A DNA stretch of 64,000 bases from Paenibacillus periandrae (lineage in GTDB: Bacteria > Bacillota > Bacilli > Paenibacillales > NBRC-103111), in contig NZ_JAJNMU010000018.1 of the NCBI RefSeq assembly GCF_022458865.1, positions 124,001 through 188,000 of the forward strand. The letters are read 5' to 3'. Every line of letters starts with the position of its first letter. The stretch's first letter is position 1. A program made the translations under genes and the position numbers. The notes under the pieces were generated by a model. That model ran no database searches. It was given only the letters and a program-made list of their open reading frames with translations, and had not been told where the DNA came from. This document shows positions 1-8,391 of this stretch, one piece after another.

Positions 1-2
1 AA

Positions 3-80
3 ATCGAGGAATGGGGTACGATCTCCGATGTTCATATGGAGGAACCCGACTTCGAGGAAATCATTCATCGAATCTATTAG
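3..80 (+). CDS. C-terminal end of an upstream protein, possibly an ABC ATPase
   Basis: The reading frame is open from the window edge and ends in TAG, giving 25 residues that include EEWG, ISDV and EEPDFEEI. An acidic tail ending in a 'D-FEEI--RIY' pattern is common at the end of drug- or antibiotic-type ABC transporter ATPases (the stretch after the ATPase core). The piece is too short to be sure. An ABC exporter next to the MFS exporter downstream would make sense but is only inference. Confidence 0.4.
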   Translation: MEEWGTISDVHMEEPDFEEIIHRIY

Positions 81-96
81 AAATTCATGCCTATAC

Positions 97-128
97 GGGA
101 GATACTCGAGTCTGAGTATCTCTTTAAG
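97..128 (+). terminator. Hairpin after the partial upstream gene
   Basis: A 9 bp perfect stem (GAGATACTC / GAGTATCTC, 99-107 and 114-122) with a 6-base loop is followed by TTTAAG. It lies 18 bases after the upstream stop codon. The T-run is short, so termination may be weak and the MFS gene may be partly read through. Confidence 0.5.
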
Positions 129-205
129 CTGCTTGATGAGTTGGAGCAATTGAGTCCGAATATGTTATACTTCAACGTACATAGCAGGAAAAGAGGAGAA
201 CGGCC

Positions 206-1453
206 GTGGCACGTTGGAAGGTTAATTTAGCTGTATTATGTATAGGCCAGTTTTTGGTAATGAGCGGAATGACGATGATTACCCCCTTTTTACCTTTATA
301 CATACAAGAAATGGGTGTTACGGATCCTCATCACATTGCACTTTGGTCAGGATTTATTTTTGCAGGGAATTTTGTAACCTCATTTTTTTTCCAGCCGCTC
401 TGGGGACGATTGTCCGATCGATATGGACGCAAGGTGATGCTGCTTCGTTCCTCGTTCGGAATGGCCGTCGTCATGACATTAATGGGTTTTGCCCACGATC
501 CGACACAGCTGCTGCTGCTCAGGATTCTGAATGGCGTCATCTCTGGATTCATGCCGGCAGCGGTGGCCTTGATCTCAACCAATACACCCCGCGAGAAAAG
601 TGGCTTCGCCATGGGTATGCTGCAATCGGGTGGGGTTGCAGGCTCGATTCTCGGTCCCTTCATCGGTGGTTTGATGGCGGAATGGCTTGGATTTCGTTCT
701 ATATTTTATGTGACAGGTGCTTTGTTATTCGGTGCCTCGATGGTCGCACTGTTTCTCGTTAAAGAAAAATTCGATTTGGCCGAGGCCAAGAAGAAAACGA
801 ATATTACGATTGTCCAAGGCTTCCGCGTGTTAATGAAAGTGAAGCAGCTGCCAGCGCTGTATGGAGTCACTTTTGTAATTCAGTTTTCGATGCTTGCTGC
901 CATGCCGCTTATCCCCCTCTTCGTTCAGGATCTGCATGGGAAAGGTGAGCTGCTTGCTTTTTACGCAGGGCTTGTCGGATCGGTAACCGGCTTCTCCAAT
1001 ATGATAGCGTCTCCACTGCTCGGCAGATGGAGCGATCGAATAGGATCTGTTAAGATCTTGGCGGTTTGCTTGATTGGAGCAGGGTTATGCTATATTCCAC
1101 AAGCACTCGTAACGAACATATGGCAGCTGTTTGCTGCGAGGTTTATGCTCGGTGTGTTTATGGGCGGTATGCTGCCCTCAGTCCAAACGCTAATTCGCAG
1201 CTACACCCCTAATGGTATGGAGAGCCGCTCTTACGGCTTCAACTCCAGCGCGCTCAGTCTTGGTAACATGATGGGACCGATTATTGGTGGAGCTTTGTCT
1301 GGCTGGGTGAGTATTCGCGGGGTTTTCATTATGTCCTGTATTATGCTGCTCGGCAACGCACTGTGGGTACGTCGCACTCTGAGTGATCAACAGCTTCCAA
1401 AACAGACAATCCAAAAAGCCGGAAACGTCTCTCACTCTGGAGACGATACCTGA
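206..1453 (+). CDS. MFS drug/solute exporter (DHA1-like)
   Basis: A 415-residue protein with about 12 hydrophobic segments. It carries the MFS signature between segments 2 and 3 (GRLSDRYGRK, near residue 66), repeated in the second half (GRWSDRIG), and a GGVAGSILGPFIGG motif in segment 5 typical of proton-driven drug antiporters (motif C). Family knowledge predicts export of small hydrophobic compounds across the inner membrane by proton antiport; the substrate cannot be read from sequence. The start is GTG with AGAGGAG seven bases upstream. The tail after the last segment is short and hydrophilic. It is probably transcribed alone or with the small gene at 1607. Confidence 0.88.
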   Translation: MARWKVNLAVLCIGQFLVMSGMTMITPFLPLYIQEMGVTDPHHIALWSGFIFAGNFVTSFFFQPLWGRLSDRYGRKVMLLRSSFGMAVVMTLMGFAHDPTQLLLLRILNGVISGFMPAAVALISTNTPREKSGFAMGMLQSGGVAGSILGPFIGGLMAEWLGFRSIFYVTGALLFGASMVALFLVKEKFDLAEAKKKTNITIVQGFRVLMKVKQLPALYGVTFVIQFSMLAAMPLIPLFVQDLHGKGELLAFYAGLVGSVTGFSNMIASPLLGRWSDRIGSVKILAVCLIGAGLCYIPQALVTNIWQLFAARFMLGVFMGGMLPSVQTLIRSYTPNGMESRSYGFNSSALSLGNMMGPIIGGALSGWVSIRGVFIMSCIMLLGNALWVRRTLSDQQLPKQTIQKAGNVSHSGDDT

Positions 1454-1606
1454 TACGGTCCGCATGACTCCATACATACCGACATATCCTAAGTAAAAGA
1501 TTTTGTTCACTTACAAGCCGACTGTTTTCTGTCATACGGACTGGTCCATTCTATGTAATCCCAACAACAGCTTGCCACAGCAAGCTATTAGGAGGTTCTC
1601 CCCTGC

Positions 1607-1792
1607 ATGAAGCTGGACATTAAAAAAATCCTGTTTATTATCGTTTGTGCCGAGCTGCTGCTCTGGTATCGTTCTGTGATTGAGGTAAGGAATTCGCATT
1701 ATGAGATTGTGTACCATAATAATGAAGCTTATCATTGGAAGACACCCCAACCTGCAGGCAATCCGGCCGCACCGTTAAAACAAGCATCATAA
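1607..1792 (+). CDS. Small single-pass membrane protein, unknown
   Basis: A 61-residue frame with a good ribosome binding site (AGGAGG about 13 bases before ATG). A lysine-containing N-terminus (MKLDIKK) precedes one hydrophobic segment (residues 8-20, ILFIIVCAELLLW), followed by a hydrophilic tail rich in N, H and P. This is the layout of a small membrane-anchored or exported peptide. It sits between the MFS gene and a clear terminator, so it could be the last gene of that unit. No family is recognised. Confidence 0.5.
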   Translation: MKLDIKKILFIIVCAELLLWYRSVIEVRNSHYEIVYHNNEAYHWKTPQPAGNPAAPLKQAS

Positions 1793-1887
1793 ATCGGTTG
1801 GATGTGGTTGTTCAAAAAAAACGCTGAGCACATCAAGGTTGCCATTATATTTAATACGGATTCAAAGAGCATACTATTTATTGATTT

Positions 1888-1927
1888 AACCCTCCTATGG
1901 GAAATAATAGGAGGGTTATTTTTTAAA
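1888..1927. terminator. Rho-independent terminator
   Basis: AACCCTCCTA and TAGGAGGGTT form a 10 bp perfect stem (1888-1897, 1908-1917 region) followed by ATTTTTTAAA on the plus strand. It lies between the plus-strand small gene and the convergent minus-strand MFS gene and can serve both, although the T-run favours the plus strand. Confidence 0.85.
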
Positions 1928-1937
1928 AATATAGTGT

Positions 1938-3188
1938 CTACGACTGGCTGGTGCTCTCTGACATCTCCGGCTCTTTCTGTCTCATAATCGGGAGCATGAC
2001 AAGCGCTCCGAGAATGAACAGGATGCCTGCTCCAGTATAGATCGTTACGAGCGGATACGTGTCTTTCAGCGTGCCGGCGAATGACATGGAGATGACCATC
2101 GTGCCAATGAACATCGGGGACAGTACACCATTAACCCGACCCACGATAGATTGGTGTGACCATTTTAGGATCATCGTACTGATCCCGATATGGATGCACG
2201 GGAACACGAGTCCGTTCACAAACTGTACAATCAACGTTAATGGTACATTCGTTGAGTAACCAACGATGACCGTACATATGGCCCCCACCAGCATACCGAC
2301 GGCCAGCAACAATTGCGGTGCGACCTTCTTCGCAAACACGGCAACGATGCCGCCTCCGATCAGCATTGCGGCACCATTTACCATGAGGATGTACTGCAGA
2401 AATTCCTTTGGCTGGCCGAGTCGCTCAGTTACGATGAACAGGCCGAGCGCTTGGGCGATGCCCACGGCGAGTCCTGCCAATATGAATACCGCTCCCAGCG
2501 TCCGAAGCACGGGACTTTGCCAGACGTAACGGAAGCCCTCGTTGAACTCTTTACGGAATTGGCCTTTCACTACTTCCGGCCGCAGCTCCTCCTTATCCTT
2601 GGGCAGTCGGACCAGTATGAGCGCGGACAGCAGGAACGCAACCCCCATAACTGCAATTGATGTCTTTAGGCCGAACGTGCTGTAAGTGAATGTGCCAAGC
2701 ATCGGCCCAAGCACCATGAAAATCGCCATCAATGACTGGAACAGGGCCATCCCCTGTTGCAGCTGCTCTTCTTCAACATGCTGCTTGAACAACCGCATAC
2801 TCGAAGGCTGTGAGAACTGTGAGAGAATTGCTGAAATGAAAGTGACAAGGAAGACGGACTGCCATGATCCGAACTGAATCATCAGCAACACGACGAACAC
2901 CGAAACTGCAGACAACAAGTCACACCAGATCATGGTCCGCTTCGGCCGCCAACGATCGGCGAATGTTCCGCCTATAAACGAGAACACGAAAATCGGCGCG
3001 AATTCGGCGACGCTAATTAATGATATGGCATACGGATTGTTATTTGTTTTATCCGCGATATAGAGCAGAATGGAAAAATTCCTCACCCAGATACCGATTT
3101 GCAGCAAGACGTTAGACAATAATACAGTCTGAAGGAAACGGTTACCGAAAAGGCTCGGGGCTTTGTCGGTGTTTTGATGCATAGCCAA
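1938..3188 (-). CDS. MFS exporter, MFS_3 / macrolide-efflux-like
   Basis: A 416-residue membrane protein with a GTFADRWRPKRTM loop between segments 2 and 3, the form seen in the MFS_3 family (enterobactin exporter EntS and Mef-type macrolide exporters). Role by family: proton-driven export of a small molecule; substrate unknown. The start is taken as TTG at 3188, because AAGGAG lies 9 bases upstream; an ATG two codons later is also possible but is farther from the site. A palindrome sits just upstream (3210-3226) and may be an operator. The last residues (ESTSQS) lie next to the shared terminator. Confidence 0.85.
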   Translation of the reverse strand: MAMHQNTDKAPSLFGNRFLQTVLLSNVLLQIGIWVRNFSILLYIADKTNNNPYAISLISVAEFAPIFVFSFIGGTFADRWRPKRTMIWCDLLSAVSVFVVLLMIQFGSWQSVFLVTFISAILSQFSQPSSMRLFKQHVEEEQLQQGMALFQSLMAIFMVLGPMLGTFTYSTFGLKTSIAVMGVAFLLSALILVRLPKDKEELRPEVVKGQFRKEFNEGFRYVWQSPVLRTLGAVFILAGLAVGIAQALGLFIVTERLGQPKEFLQYILMVNGAAMLIGGGIVAVFAKKVAPQLLLAVGMLVGAICTVIVGYSTNVPLTLIVQFVNGLVFPCIHIGISTMILKWSHQSIVGRVNGVLSPMFIGTMVISMSFAGTLKDTYPLVTIYTGAGILFILGALVMLPIMRQKEPEMSESTSQS

Positions 3189-3209
3189 TTTTTAACACTC
3201 CTTTTTTAT

Positions 3210-3226
3210 GCTACAACTAAAGTAGC
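3210..3226. promoter_or_regulatory. Palindrome upstream of MFS gene, possible operator
   Basis: GCTAC-N7-GTAGC lies immediately upstream of the ribosome binding site of the minus-strand MFS gene. Drug exporters are often repressed by MarR- or TetR-type proteins binding such sites. No regulator gene lies next to it, so the role is inference. Confidence 0.35.
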
Positions 3227-3422
3227 AACAGGTAGAATATAGCGGCGGTGCCTAAGAAATCTTTCGTGTTTATTCTAGCATATAACAAATGTGATGGGTT
3301 CTTTTTAATTGCTATTTTCGGGTACCAAATTGAGGCAATTATACAACGAAGGCTAAGTGTTCATTCAGTGCTTTGCATTACCTTATTCGTTAGTCCAAAT
3401 TACTATCTCACAGCTTCCAGCC

Positions 3423-3620
3423 TCAATTTGTTGTTCTGGCTTGCTCTTGTCCCAGTTTGTCGTAGCCGACGACCGTTATTTCATCAGCAGCAAGGGAAGA
3501 GTTGAAACTAACTATACCAAGGAAGTCCTGTCCCTCAGCCACTATTTTTTCTAAAATAACAATACTTAAGAAAAACAAGGTAGCAACCAATGCCAGGGCA
3601 GATACAATTCTTTTCATCAT
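3423..3620 (-). CDS. Small exported protein, unknown
   Basis: A 65-residue frame starting MMKRIVSALALVATLFFLS, a textbook signal peptide or membrane anchor, followed by a short soluble part with DEITVVGYDK. A GAAGGTG site lies a few bases before the two adjacent ATG codons. No family is recognised. It stands alone between the MFS gene and the importer operon, with about 230 bases of apparently gene-free DNA on each side. Confidence 0.45.
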   Translation of the reverse strand: MMKRIVSALALVATLFFLSIVILEKIVAEGQDFLGIVSFNSSLAADEITVVGYDKLGQEQARTTN

Positions 3621-3762
3621 ACACCTTCAAAATCTATAGACGAACGAATATTAGAAAAGGTTTCCATTAAAGTTCTATTGGTGACATGAAAGTAATTTGG
3701 GGGGAACAGCAGCGGATTGATATTACACCGGGGAATTCATAATCAAATTTGCAATGAAGCAC

Positions 3763-3799
3763 ACCCTTTACATTTTATAACTGAAAACTGTAAAGGGTT
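3763..3799. repeat. Hairpin in the gap downstream of the importer operon
   Basis: ACCCTTTACA and TGTAAAGGGT form a 10 bp perfect stem around a 17-base spacer. It follows the end of the minus-strand importer operon by about 70 bases. No T-run follows on either strand, so it may be an mRNA 3'-end stabiliser or a protein site rather than a simple terminator. Confidence 0.45.
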
Positions 3800-3869
3800 G
3801 CCCATATGTTTAAAACCCTTCCTATTCACAACAGCCGAATATGCTCAAGAACCTCACTTACAATGTTTC

Positions 3870-5180
3870 CTACTCGTTTAAAAAGGTTGTCGCCTTGTTC
3901 TGAATTAGCTTGGCTACTTCCTCCGCAGACTTTTGTTCGCTAAAGAATGATCTGGACTCATCTCCTATTATGGAAATCACTTTACCATCCGCCTTCGAAT
4001 AGTTATTCGCTGTACTAATGAACTGTTTGAACTGGGTAAATTCTTCGTCAGACACCTTGGGGGCTTTTCCGTCTGGAAGTTTGTACTTTCCGCTTTTAAC
4101 TTGATTCTGAATGTCGTTCAACTGCCTCTCATTCACAGATTTAAGCAGTGAAAATCCTTGCCTTCCTTGCAGGGATTGTCCTTCATCGGATAACAAGAAG
4201 GCAATAACCTTCCAAGCCTCCTCTTTAACCGAAGATTTGGCTTGAATGGCAAACTGGGAAGCGGTGATAATCCTCGCTCCTCCTGCTTGTTCTGGCTTTT
4301 GCAGCAACTTCGGGTTTGAGAAAAATTGGTGTTGACCATTAATTAAGTCTGCTGGTGATTGCAACAGGGTAGAATAGAACATCTGCTTGCCTATATCCGC
4401 TGGTTCTGAAGTCATAACTTTATTATCGTACATTTTCTTAATTTGTTGCATCATTCCCACGAAAAAGAGAGAGTCGAACTTTGCCTTTTTCGTTGAATGA
4501 TCAACGAGCTCTGCGTATTTATCCACAACCAATTCTTGAAGGAGGAGTTCCGGCGGGTCATTCGCTAAAGCGTAGCGGCGCTCCTTGCCGCTCTCTCCCA
4601 GTTTTTTCGAAACCTTTTCAAACTCCTTCCAGGTCCATTTCTTATCGTCGACATTCGTGTTCTTAAGTATATCCCCATCGCCTATGAACGCACGGAGGGA
4701 GAATCCTAAAGGCATAGCATATAAACCGCCATTCTGCTTCAAAACATCCAAAATGTTCGTTTGCAAATCGTTTGTATTCAGCGATTTGTCTTTCATCATG
4801 GTCTCATCCATGTTCAGGAGAAGCTTTTTGCTCACATAATCGTCGATAGGTAAACTGCTTATTTCGAAGATATCCGGGCCTTTCCCTGAAAGCAAGGCTG
4901 TATTCATCGTTTTTTTGTATTTTTCATAATCCTCTGAAATTTGAATTTGCAGATCGATGTCTGGATTCTTTTCTTCAAACTTTTTCTCTACCGTCTTAAA
5001 AAATGCGTTCGATTCTTGCATAGCCGTAGGCCATACTTGCATCGCCAAAGTAACGACCTTTTTCCCTTCATTGATTACCGGTTTCTCCGTATTTGTCAGT
5101 TCCTTGCTGCCTTCAGAACTGCATGCGGCCATAGACGTTGTTAAAATACCAATAGACATCATACACTGCCACTTTTTCAT
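3870..5180 (-). CDS. Sugar ABC importer binding lipoprotein (family 1)
   Basis: A 436-residue lipoprotein: a basic start and hydrophobic stretch end in a lipobox with Cys at residue 20 (TSMAAC). After it come features of family 1 extracellular solute-binding proteins: an early beta-strand (VVTLAMQVWP), a 'FEEKNPDIDLQIQ' segment and a 'GPDIFEISS' turn. Anchored outside the membrane, it should capture an oligosaccharide and pass it to the two permeases encoded upstream in the same operon. It is the last gene of the unit, with GGAGG 10 bases before ATG. Unusually, an HlyD-like gene lies between it and the permeases. Substrate unknown. Confidence 0.88.
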   Translation of the reverse strand: MKKWQCMMSIGILTTSMAACSSEGSKELTNTEKPVINEGKKVVTLAMQVWPTAMQESNAFFKTVEKKFEEKNPDIDLQIQISEDYEKYKKTMNTALLSGKGPDIFEISSLPIDDYVSKKLLLNMDETMMKDKSLNTNDLQTNILDVLKQNGGLYAMPLGFSLRAFIGDGDILKNTNVDDKKWTWKEFEKVSKKLGESGKERRYALANDPPELLLQELVVDKYAELVDHSTKKAKFDSLFFVGMMQQIKKMYDNKVMTSEPADIGKQMFYSTLLQSPADLINGQHQFFSNPKLLQKPEQAGGARIITASQFAIQAKSSVKEEAWKVIAFLLSDEGQSLQGRQGFSLLKSVNERQLNDIQNQVKSGKYKLPDGKAPKVSDEEFTQFKQFISTANNYSKADGKVISIIGDESRSFFSEQKSAEEVAKLIQNKATTFLNE

Positions 5181-5207
5181 CGAACAAATACCTCCTGGAT
5201 TTTTTTG

Positions 5208-6377
5208 TCAAAAACGAACACGATTTCCCTCTTGTAAAGGCTCACTGCTTTCCATAATAATCAGGTCGTCCTTATAGAGGCTTTCCGCTTTAATCATTGT
5301 TTCTTTTCCATTCGTCTCACTGGACTGAATTCGAACTTTACGAGTAACAAAGCTATTGCCTAATGCCCCCCTCTGCTCGTCAATTTTGTAAACGAACAGG
5401 CCGTCGCGGTCTTGATGAATCGCCGCATTGGATATGACTAGCCCTTCTTGGTTTGAGCGTTTCTCCAATTTGAACTCTGCCTTCTCACCCCCTCTCAGCT
5501 CGGAATCAATGACCTTTATGCGAAGTGCCTTCTGTGCAATCGTTTGGGTAGGCCCTGCTTCTTCTACAGATGTGCTCTGGGTACGAGGTTGTATATTTGC
5601 CACTTCATCAATCGTGCCGTCGATCATACGGATTTGTTGTTCTTGGTCTCTTTCTGCTACTGTAAGTATCTTGACCTCTATCTTCTCTCCGATCGAAATC
5701 CCCAAGCTGGAAAGCAGCGTTGCATCGACAGAAATATCCAAACGATAGCCCAGACTGCTATTTGAGATAAGAACGTCTGGTTCCCCTGCTGTTATTACTC
5801 CTTCAATAGCATTCAATTTATTAATAATGCCATCGAACGGAGCGTTCATTTCCTGTTGGCTTGTCAGACGGTCTCTCAGCCCGTTAATTTTACGTTCCTG
5901 TATGCCGAGATCAAGTTTACGTGTTTCAATATTGCGGCTTGCAGCCCGAATCTTGAATGCGTCCCCTTCCGTCGTTGATAGAATGAACTGATCTTGAACA
6001 TTCTGCAGCTCGATTTTCTGCTTGTCCAAGTTTGTTATTTCATCCTCCAATTCACTTTCAACAACTTTGCTGTCATAGATGATTAGCTTTTGCCCCTTCT
6101 TCACACGATCTCCTTCTTTTACGAGAATCGTTTGGACCTTCCAGCCAGCAGGGTTCGATAATCTCGTTTCGGCGAACGGTTGCATCATACCGCTGCCTTC
6201 GAGTGTAAATAAAAGACTTCTGTTAACCAGCTTTTCCGTTCTCACTTTTGGCAAGGTCAGTGACTGCAGCGTGTTGCTGAACAACGTAAAAAATATTAAC
6301 AATCCCATAAAAACAATGAACACGACTTGAATGCTTCGTTTGTGCCTACGATCACCCAGTTCTTTTTCTAACTCCAT
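5208..6377 (-). CDS. HlyD/MFP-type membrane fusion adaptor
   Basis: A 389-residue protein with one N-terminal membrane segment (about 15-40), then a biotinyl-lipoyl-like half-motif (ILVKEGDRVKKGQKLI, about 88-103), a heptad-rich alpha-helical hairpin (about 110-170, containing LEDEITNLDKQKIELQ), the second half-motif (MNAPFDGIINKL) and beta-barrel domains. This is the order of membrane fusion proteins that work with exporters (RND, MacB-type ABC, drug efflux). No exporter is nearby; it lies 28 bases from the sugar-binding protein gene and about 110 bases from the permease gene, all on one strand. Either it modifies the importer or it serves a distant exporter. The AGGAGGAG site is rather far from its ATG. 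Confidence 0.8.
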   Translation of the reverse strand: MELEKELGDRRHKRSIQVVFIVFMGLLIFFTLFSNTLQSLTLPKVRTEKLVNRSLLFTLEGSGMMQPFAETRLSNPAGWKVQTILVKEGDRVKKGQKLIIYDSKVVESELEDEITNLDKQKIELQNVQDQFILSTTEGDAFKIRAASRNIETRKLDLGIQERKINGLRDRLTSQQEMNAPFDGIINKLNAIEGVITAGEPDVLISNSSLGYRLDISVDATLLSSLGISIGEKIEVKILTVAERDQEQQIRMIDGTIDEVANIQPRTQSTSVEEAGPTQTIAQKALRIKVIDSELRGGEKAEFKLEKRSNQEGLVISNAAIHQDRDGLFVYKIDEQRGALGNSFVTRKVRIQSSETNGKETMIKAESLYKDDLIIMESSEPLQEGNRVRF

Positions 6378-6487
6378 ATTCCGTCTTTCTCCTCCTAAGA
6401 AACTTTCCGTTGGAAAATTTTCTTCTTAAGCATCGTCTGAGTTTTACATTGGAAAAACTTGCATGGCAAGCATCAGCTTTACAAAAA

Positions 6488-7363
6488 TTACCCCTTGATA
6501 CCAGACAATTGAATACCTTCAATGAAATACGTTTCCGCATACAGAAACAGCAGCACCATCGGAGCCATGTAGAGCATGGATGCAGCGAAAGCAATCCCCA
6601 GCTCGCCATTAATCTTCGATAAATAAACGGATAACGGCTGCTTGAATGGATCGTCCAGAAAAATAAGCGGCTGCTCCACCATGTTCCAATAATCGACGAA
6701 CAATAAAATAACGAGTGCAGCCAAACCCGGTTTGATCATCGGAATAATAATTTTGTAAAAAATTCGTAAATGTCCGGCTCCATCCATCTTGGCCGCTTCG
6801 ACGTAGACATATGGAATATCCAGCATGAACTGCCTGAGCATAAACACACCGAAAGCTGCGAATATTCCAGGCAATATAATAGCGTTGGTACTATTCAGCA
6901 GACCAAGCTTATCCGCCATAATATAATTCGGAATTAGCGTTACTTGGAATGGCATGAGCATCGTCAAGACGTAGACGAGAAACAAGTGTTCCCGGCCGCG
7001 AAATTGCAGCTTCGAAAAGGCGTACGCAGCAAGTGCAGCTACAAGGGTTTGTCCTGCGATGATCGGCACTACCATAAATACCGAATTCCAAAACATCGTC
7101 AGATATCTCGGACTGCCCACCAACACCTTGCCATACTGCTCCAAGGACACTTGATCCGGCAGCAATTTTAAATTCACAAAAGGATTTGCTTTCCCAACAG
7201 TCGCTTGGTTCATCTGCCCAATGGGTCCATAATTGATGTCAATTTCCAGTTCTGTCATGAGCGAATTGGTCAAGGTGAGCGCAATCGGGAATAATAACAG
7301 GACTCCTATAGCACCCACGAATACCGTTAACGCACTTTTTTGTAATAGTTTGGCAACTTGCAC
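6488..7363 (-). CDS. Sugar ABC importer permease, MalG/AraQ-like
   Basis: A 291-residue inner-membrane permease with six hydrophobic segments. The EAA loop that docks the ATPase reads EAAKMDGAGHLRIFYKIIIP, near residue 190. The C-terminus ends in GIKG, as in MalG-type subunits (usual GAVKG). The start is GTG with GGAAGG six bases upstream. It forms a heterodimer with the neighbouring permease, whose stop lies 14 bases upstream. A longer-than-usual periplasmic segment (about residues 40-70, INYGPIGQMNQ) precedes the second membrane segment. No ATPase gene is in the operon. Confidence 0.93.
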   Translation of the reverse strand: MQVAKLLQKSALTVFVGAIGVLLLFPIALTLTNSLMTELEIDINYGPIGQMNQATVGKANPFVNLKLLPDQVSLEQYGKVLVGSPRYLTMFWNSVFMVVPIIAGQTLVAALAAYAFSKLQFRGREHLFLVYVLTMLMPFQVTLIPNYIMADKLGLLNSTNAIILPGIFAAFGVFMLRQFMLDIPYVYVEAAKMDGAGHLRIFYKIIIPMIKPGLAALVILLFVDYWNMVEQPLIFLDDPFKQPLSVYLSKINGELGIAFAASMLYMAPMVLLFLYAETYFIEGIQLSGIKG

Positions 7364-7377
7364 AGTCTTCCTTCCCC

Positions 7378-8289
7378 CTATTCCATGAACTGCCGATATC
7401 GGCGTTCAAGAGCAAACAAGCCCCTGACAATCAAAAGAATACAGATGACCATCAAGGTCGCCGCGGCAGTCAGCTTCTGAATATTGAGCGACGTGAACAT
7501 GTTGTTCATATAGTGCTGCATCATGTAGATACTGTCATGCGGATAATCGCCTGCGATCAAATACGTTTCCCGAAAAACTTTAAACGAATTAATGATCGAC
7601 ATGATGACGACAAAGAACATCGTGGATGTTAAATAAACAAGTGTAATACTGCCAAACTGACGTAAACGCCCAGCCCCTTCAATTTGGGCGGTTTCGTAAT
7701 AATCCTTCGGAATTTGCTGTAGTCCCGCCAAAAATAAAATTACGTTATAGCCGATGTTCTTCCATACATAAACGACTATGATTACATTTCGGGCCGCATC
7801 GGTCTTCATCCAATCCACACGTTCGATTCCGAAGCCGCTCAGCCAGGCGTTCAAGGAGCCGTTCCAATCGAACAGCATTTGCCAGATCAGAATAATCGAG
7901 GCGACGGGAACGACAAGCGGCAGCACATATGCAGTCCGCAGCCATTTACGCAGATATATATTTTTATTCAACAGCATCGCCAAACCCAACGAAAGCGCAA
8001 GTAAAAGCGGAACACAAACCGCGCTAAAATAAAATGTATTGGACGACGCTTTTCGGAAGGAATTGCTCGCAAGCAGCTCGCGATAATTATCCAGGCCAAC
8101 GAATTGGCCGTCGATCGTTCTATCCATGAAGGAGTAGAACACTCCCATGGCAAACGGAATAAGGTAGAACAATGCAAATCCAGCACCGCTTGGTGCGAGA
8201 AATATCCAGGCAGCCGCTGAATCCTTGTGAATCCATTTTTTTATTTTCTTCTTCATAATGAAGCCATGCCAAAAACCCCACTTGTTCAT
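7378..8289 (-). CDS. Sugar ABC importer permease, MalF/UgpA-like
   Basis: A 303-residue permease with six main membrane segments and the EAA loop ETAQIEGAGRLRQFGSITL around residue 205. It is the first gene of the importer operon. ATG at 8289 is chosen because a strong GGAGGAGG site sits 9 bases upstream. That site is part of a ~90 bp block repeated in front of the VanZ gene. Role: the partner permease in oligosaccharide uptake, energised by an ATPase encoded elsewhere. The histidine kinase gene ends about 100 bases upstream, so the operon probably has its own promoter in that gap. Confidence 0.93.
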   Translation of the reverse strand: MNKWGFWHGFIMKKKIKKWIHKDSAAAWIFLAPSGAGFALFYLIPFAMGVFYSFMDRTIDGQFVGLDNYRELLASNSFRKASSNTFYFSAVCVPLLLALSLGLAMLLNKNIYLRKWLRTAYVLPLVVPVASIILIWQMLFDWNGSLNAWLSGFGIERVDWMKTDAARNVIIVVYVWKNIGYNVILFLAGLQQIPKDYYETAQIEGAGRLRQFGSITLVYLTSTMFFVVIMSIINSFKVFRETYLIAGDYPHDSIYMMQHYMNNMFTSLNIQKLTAAATLMVICILLIVRGLFALERRYRQFME

Positions 8290-8295
8290 TCACAG

Positions 8296-8380
8296 TTTCC
8301 TCCTCCCCATTCATACATTTAGAATAGGGCAGGCTGTTAAATAAAAAAGTGGGGTAAATATAAAATTTTCCTTAAATGAT
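8296..8380 (-). promoter_or_regulatory. Duplicated promoter/leader block, copy 1
   Basis: This gap between the kinase stop and the permease start aligns with 10086-10175 at roughly 70 percent identity by eye. On the minus strand, shared parts are TTTAAG, an AAAATTTTAT run, ACCCCA, a TTTTTA tract, a -10-like TATTCTAAA (TATCCTAAA in the other copy), and the GGAGGA binding site. Both copies stand directly in front of a transcription unit, so a shared promoter and operator is the simplest reading. The conserved AT-rich block could be the target of the response regulator that would pair with the kinase. Confidence 0.55.
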
Positions 8381-8391
8381 TGGTACAATAG

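Noticed and set aside
1802..1987. Plus-strand 61-codon frame
   Set aside because: It runs through the terminator and into the convergent MFS gene and has no ribosome site.
3763..3799. Hairpin as a Rho-independent terminator
   Set aside because: The stem is strong but no T-run follows on either strand; listed only as a hairpin.
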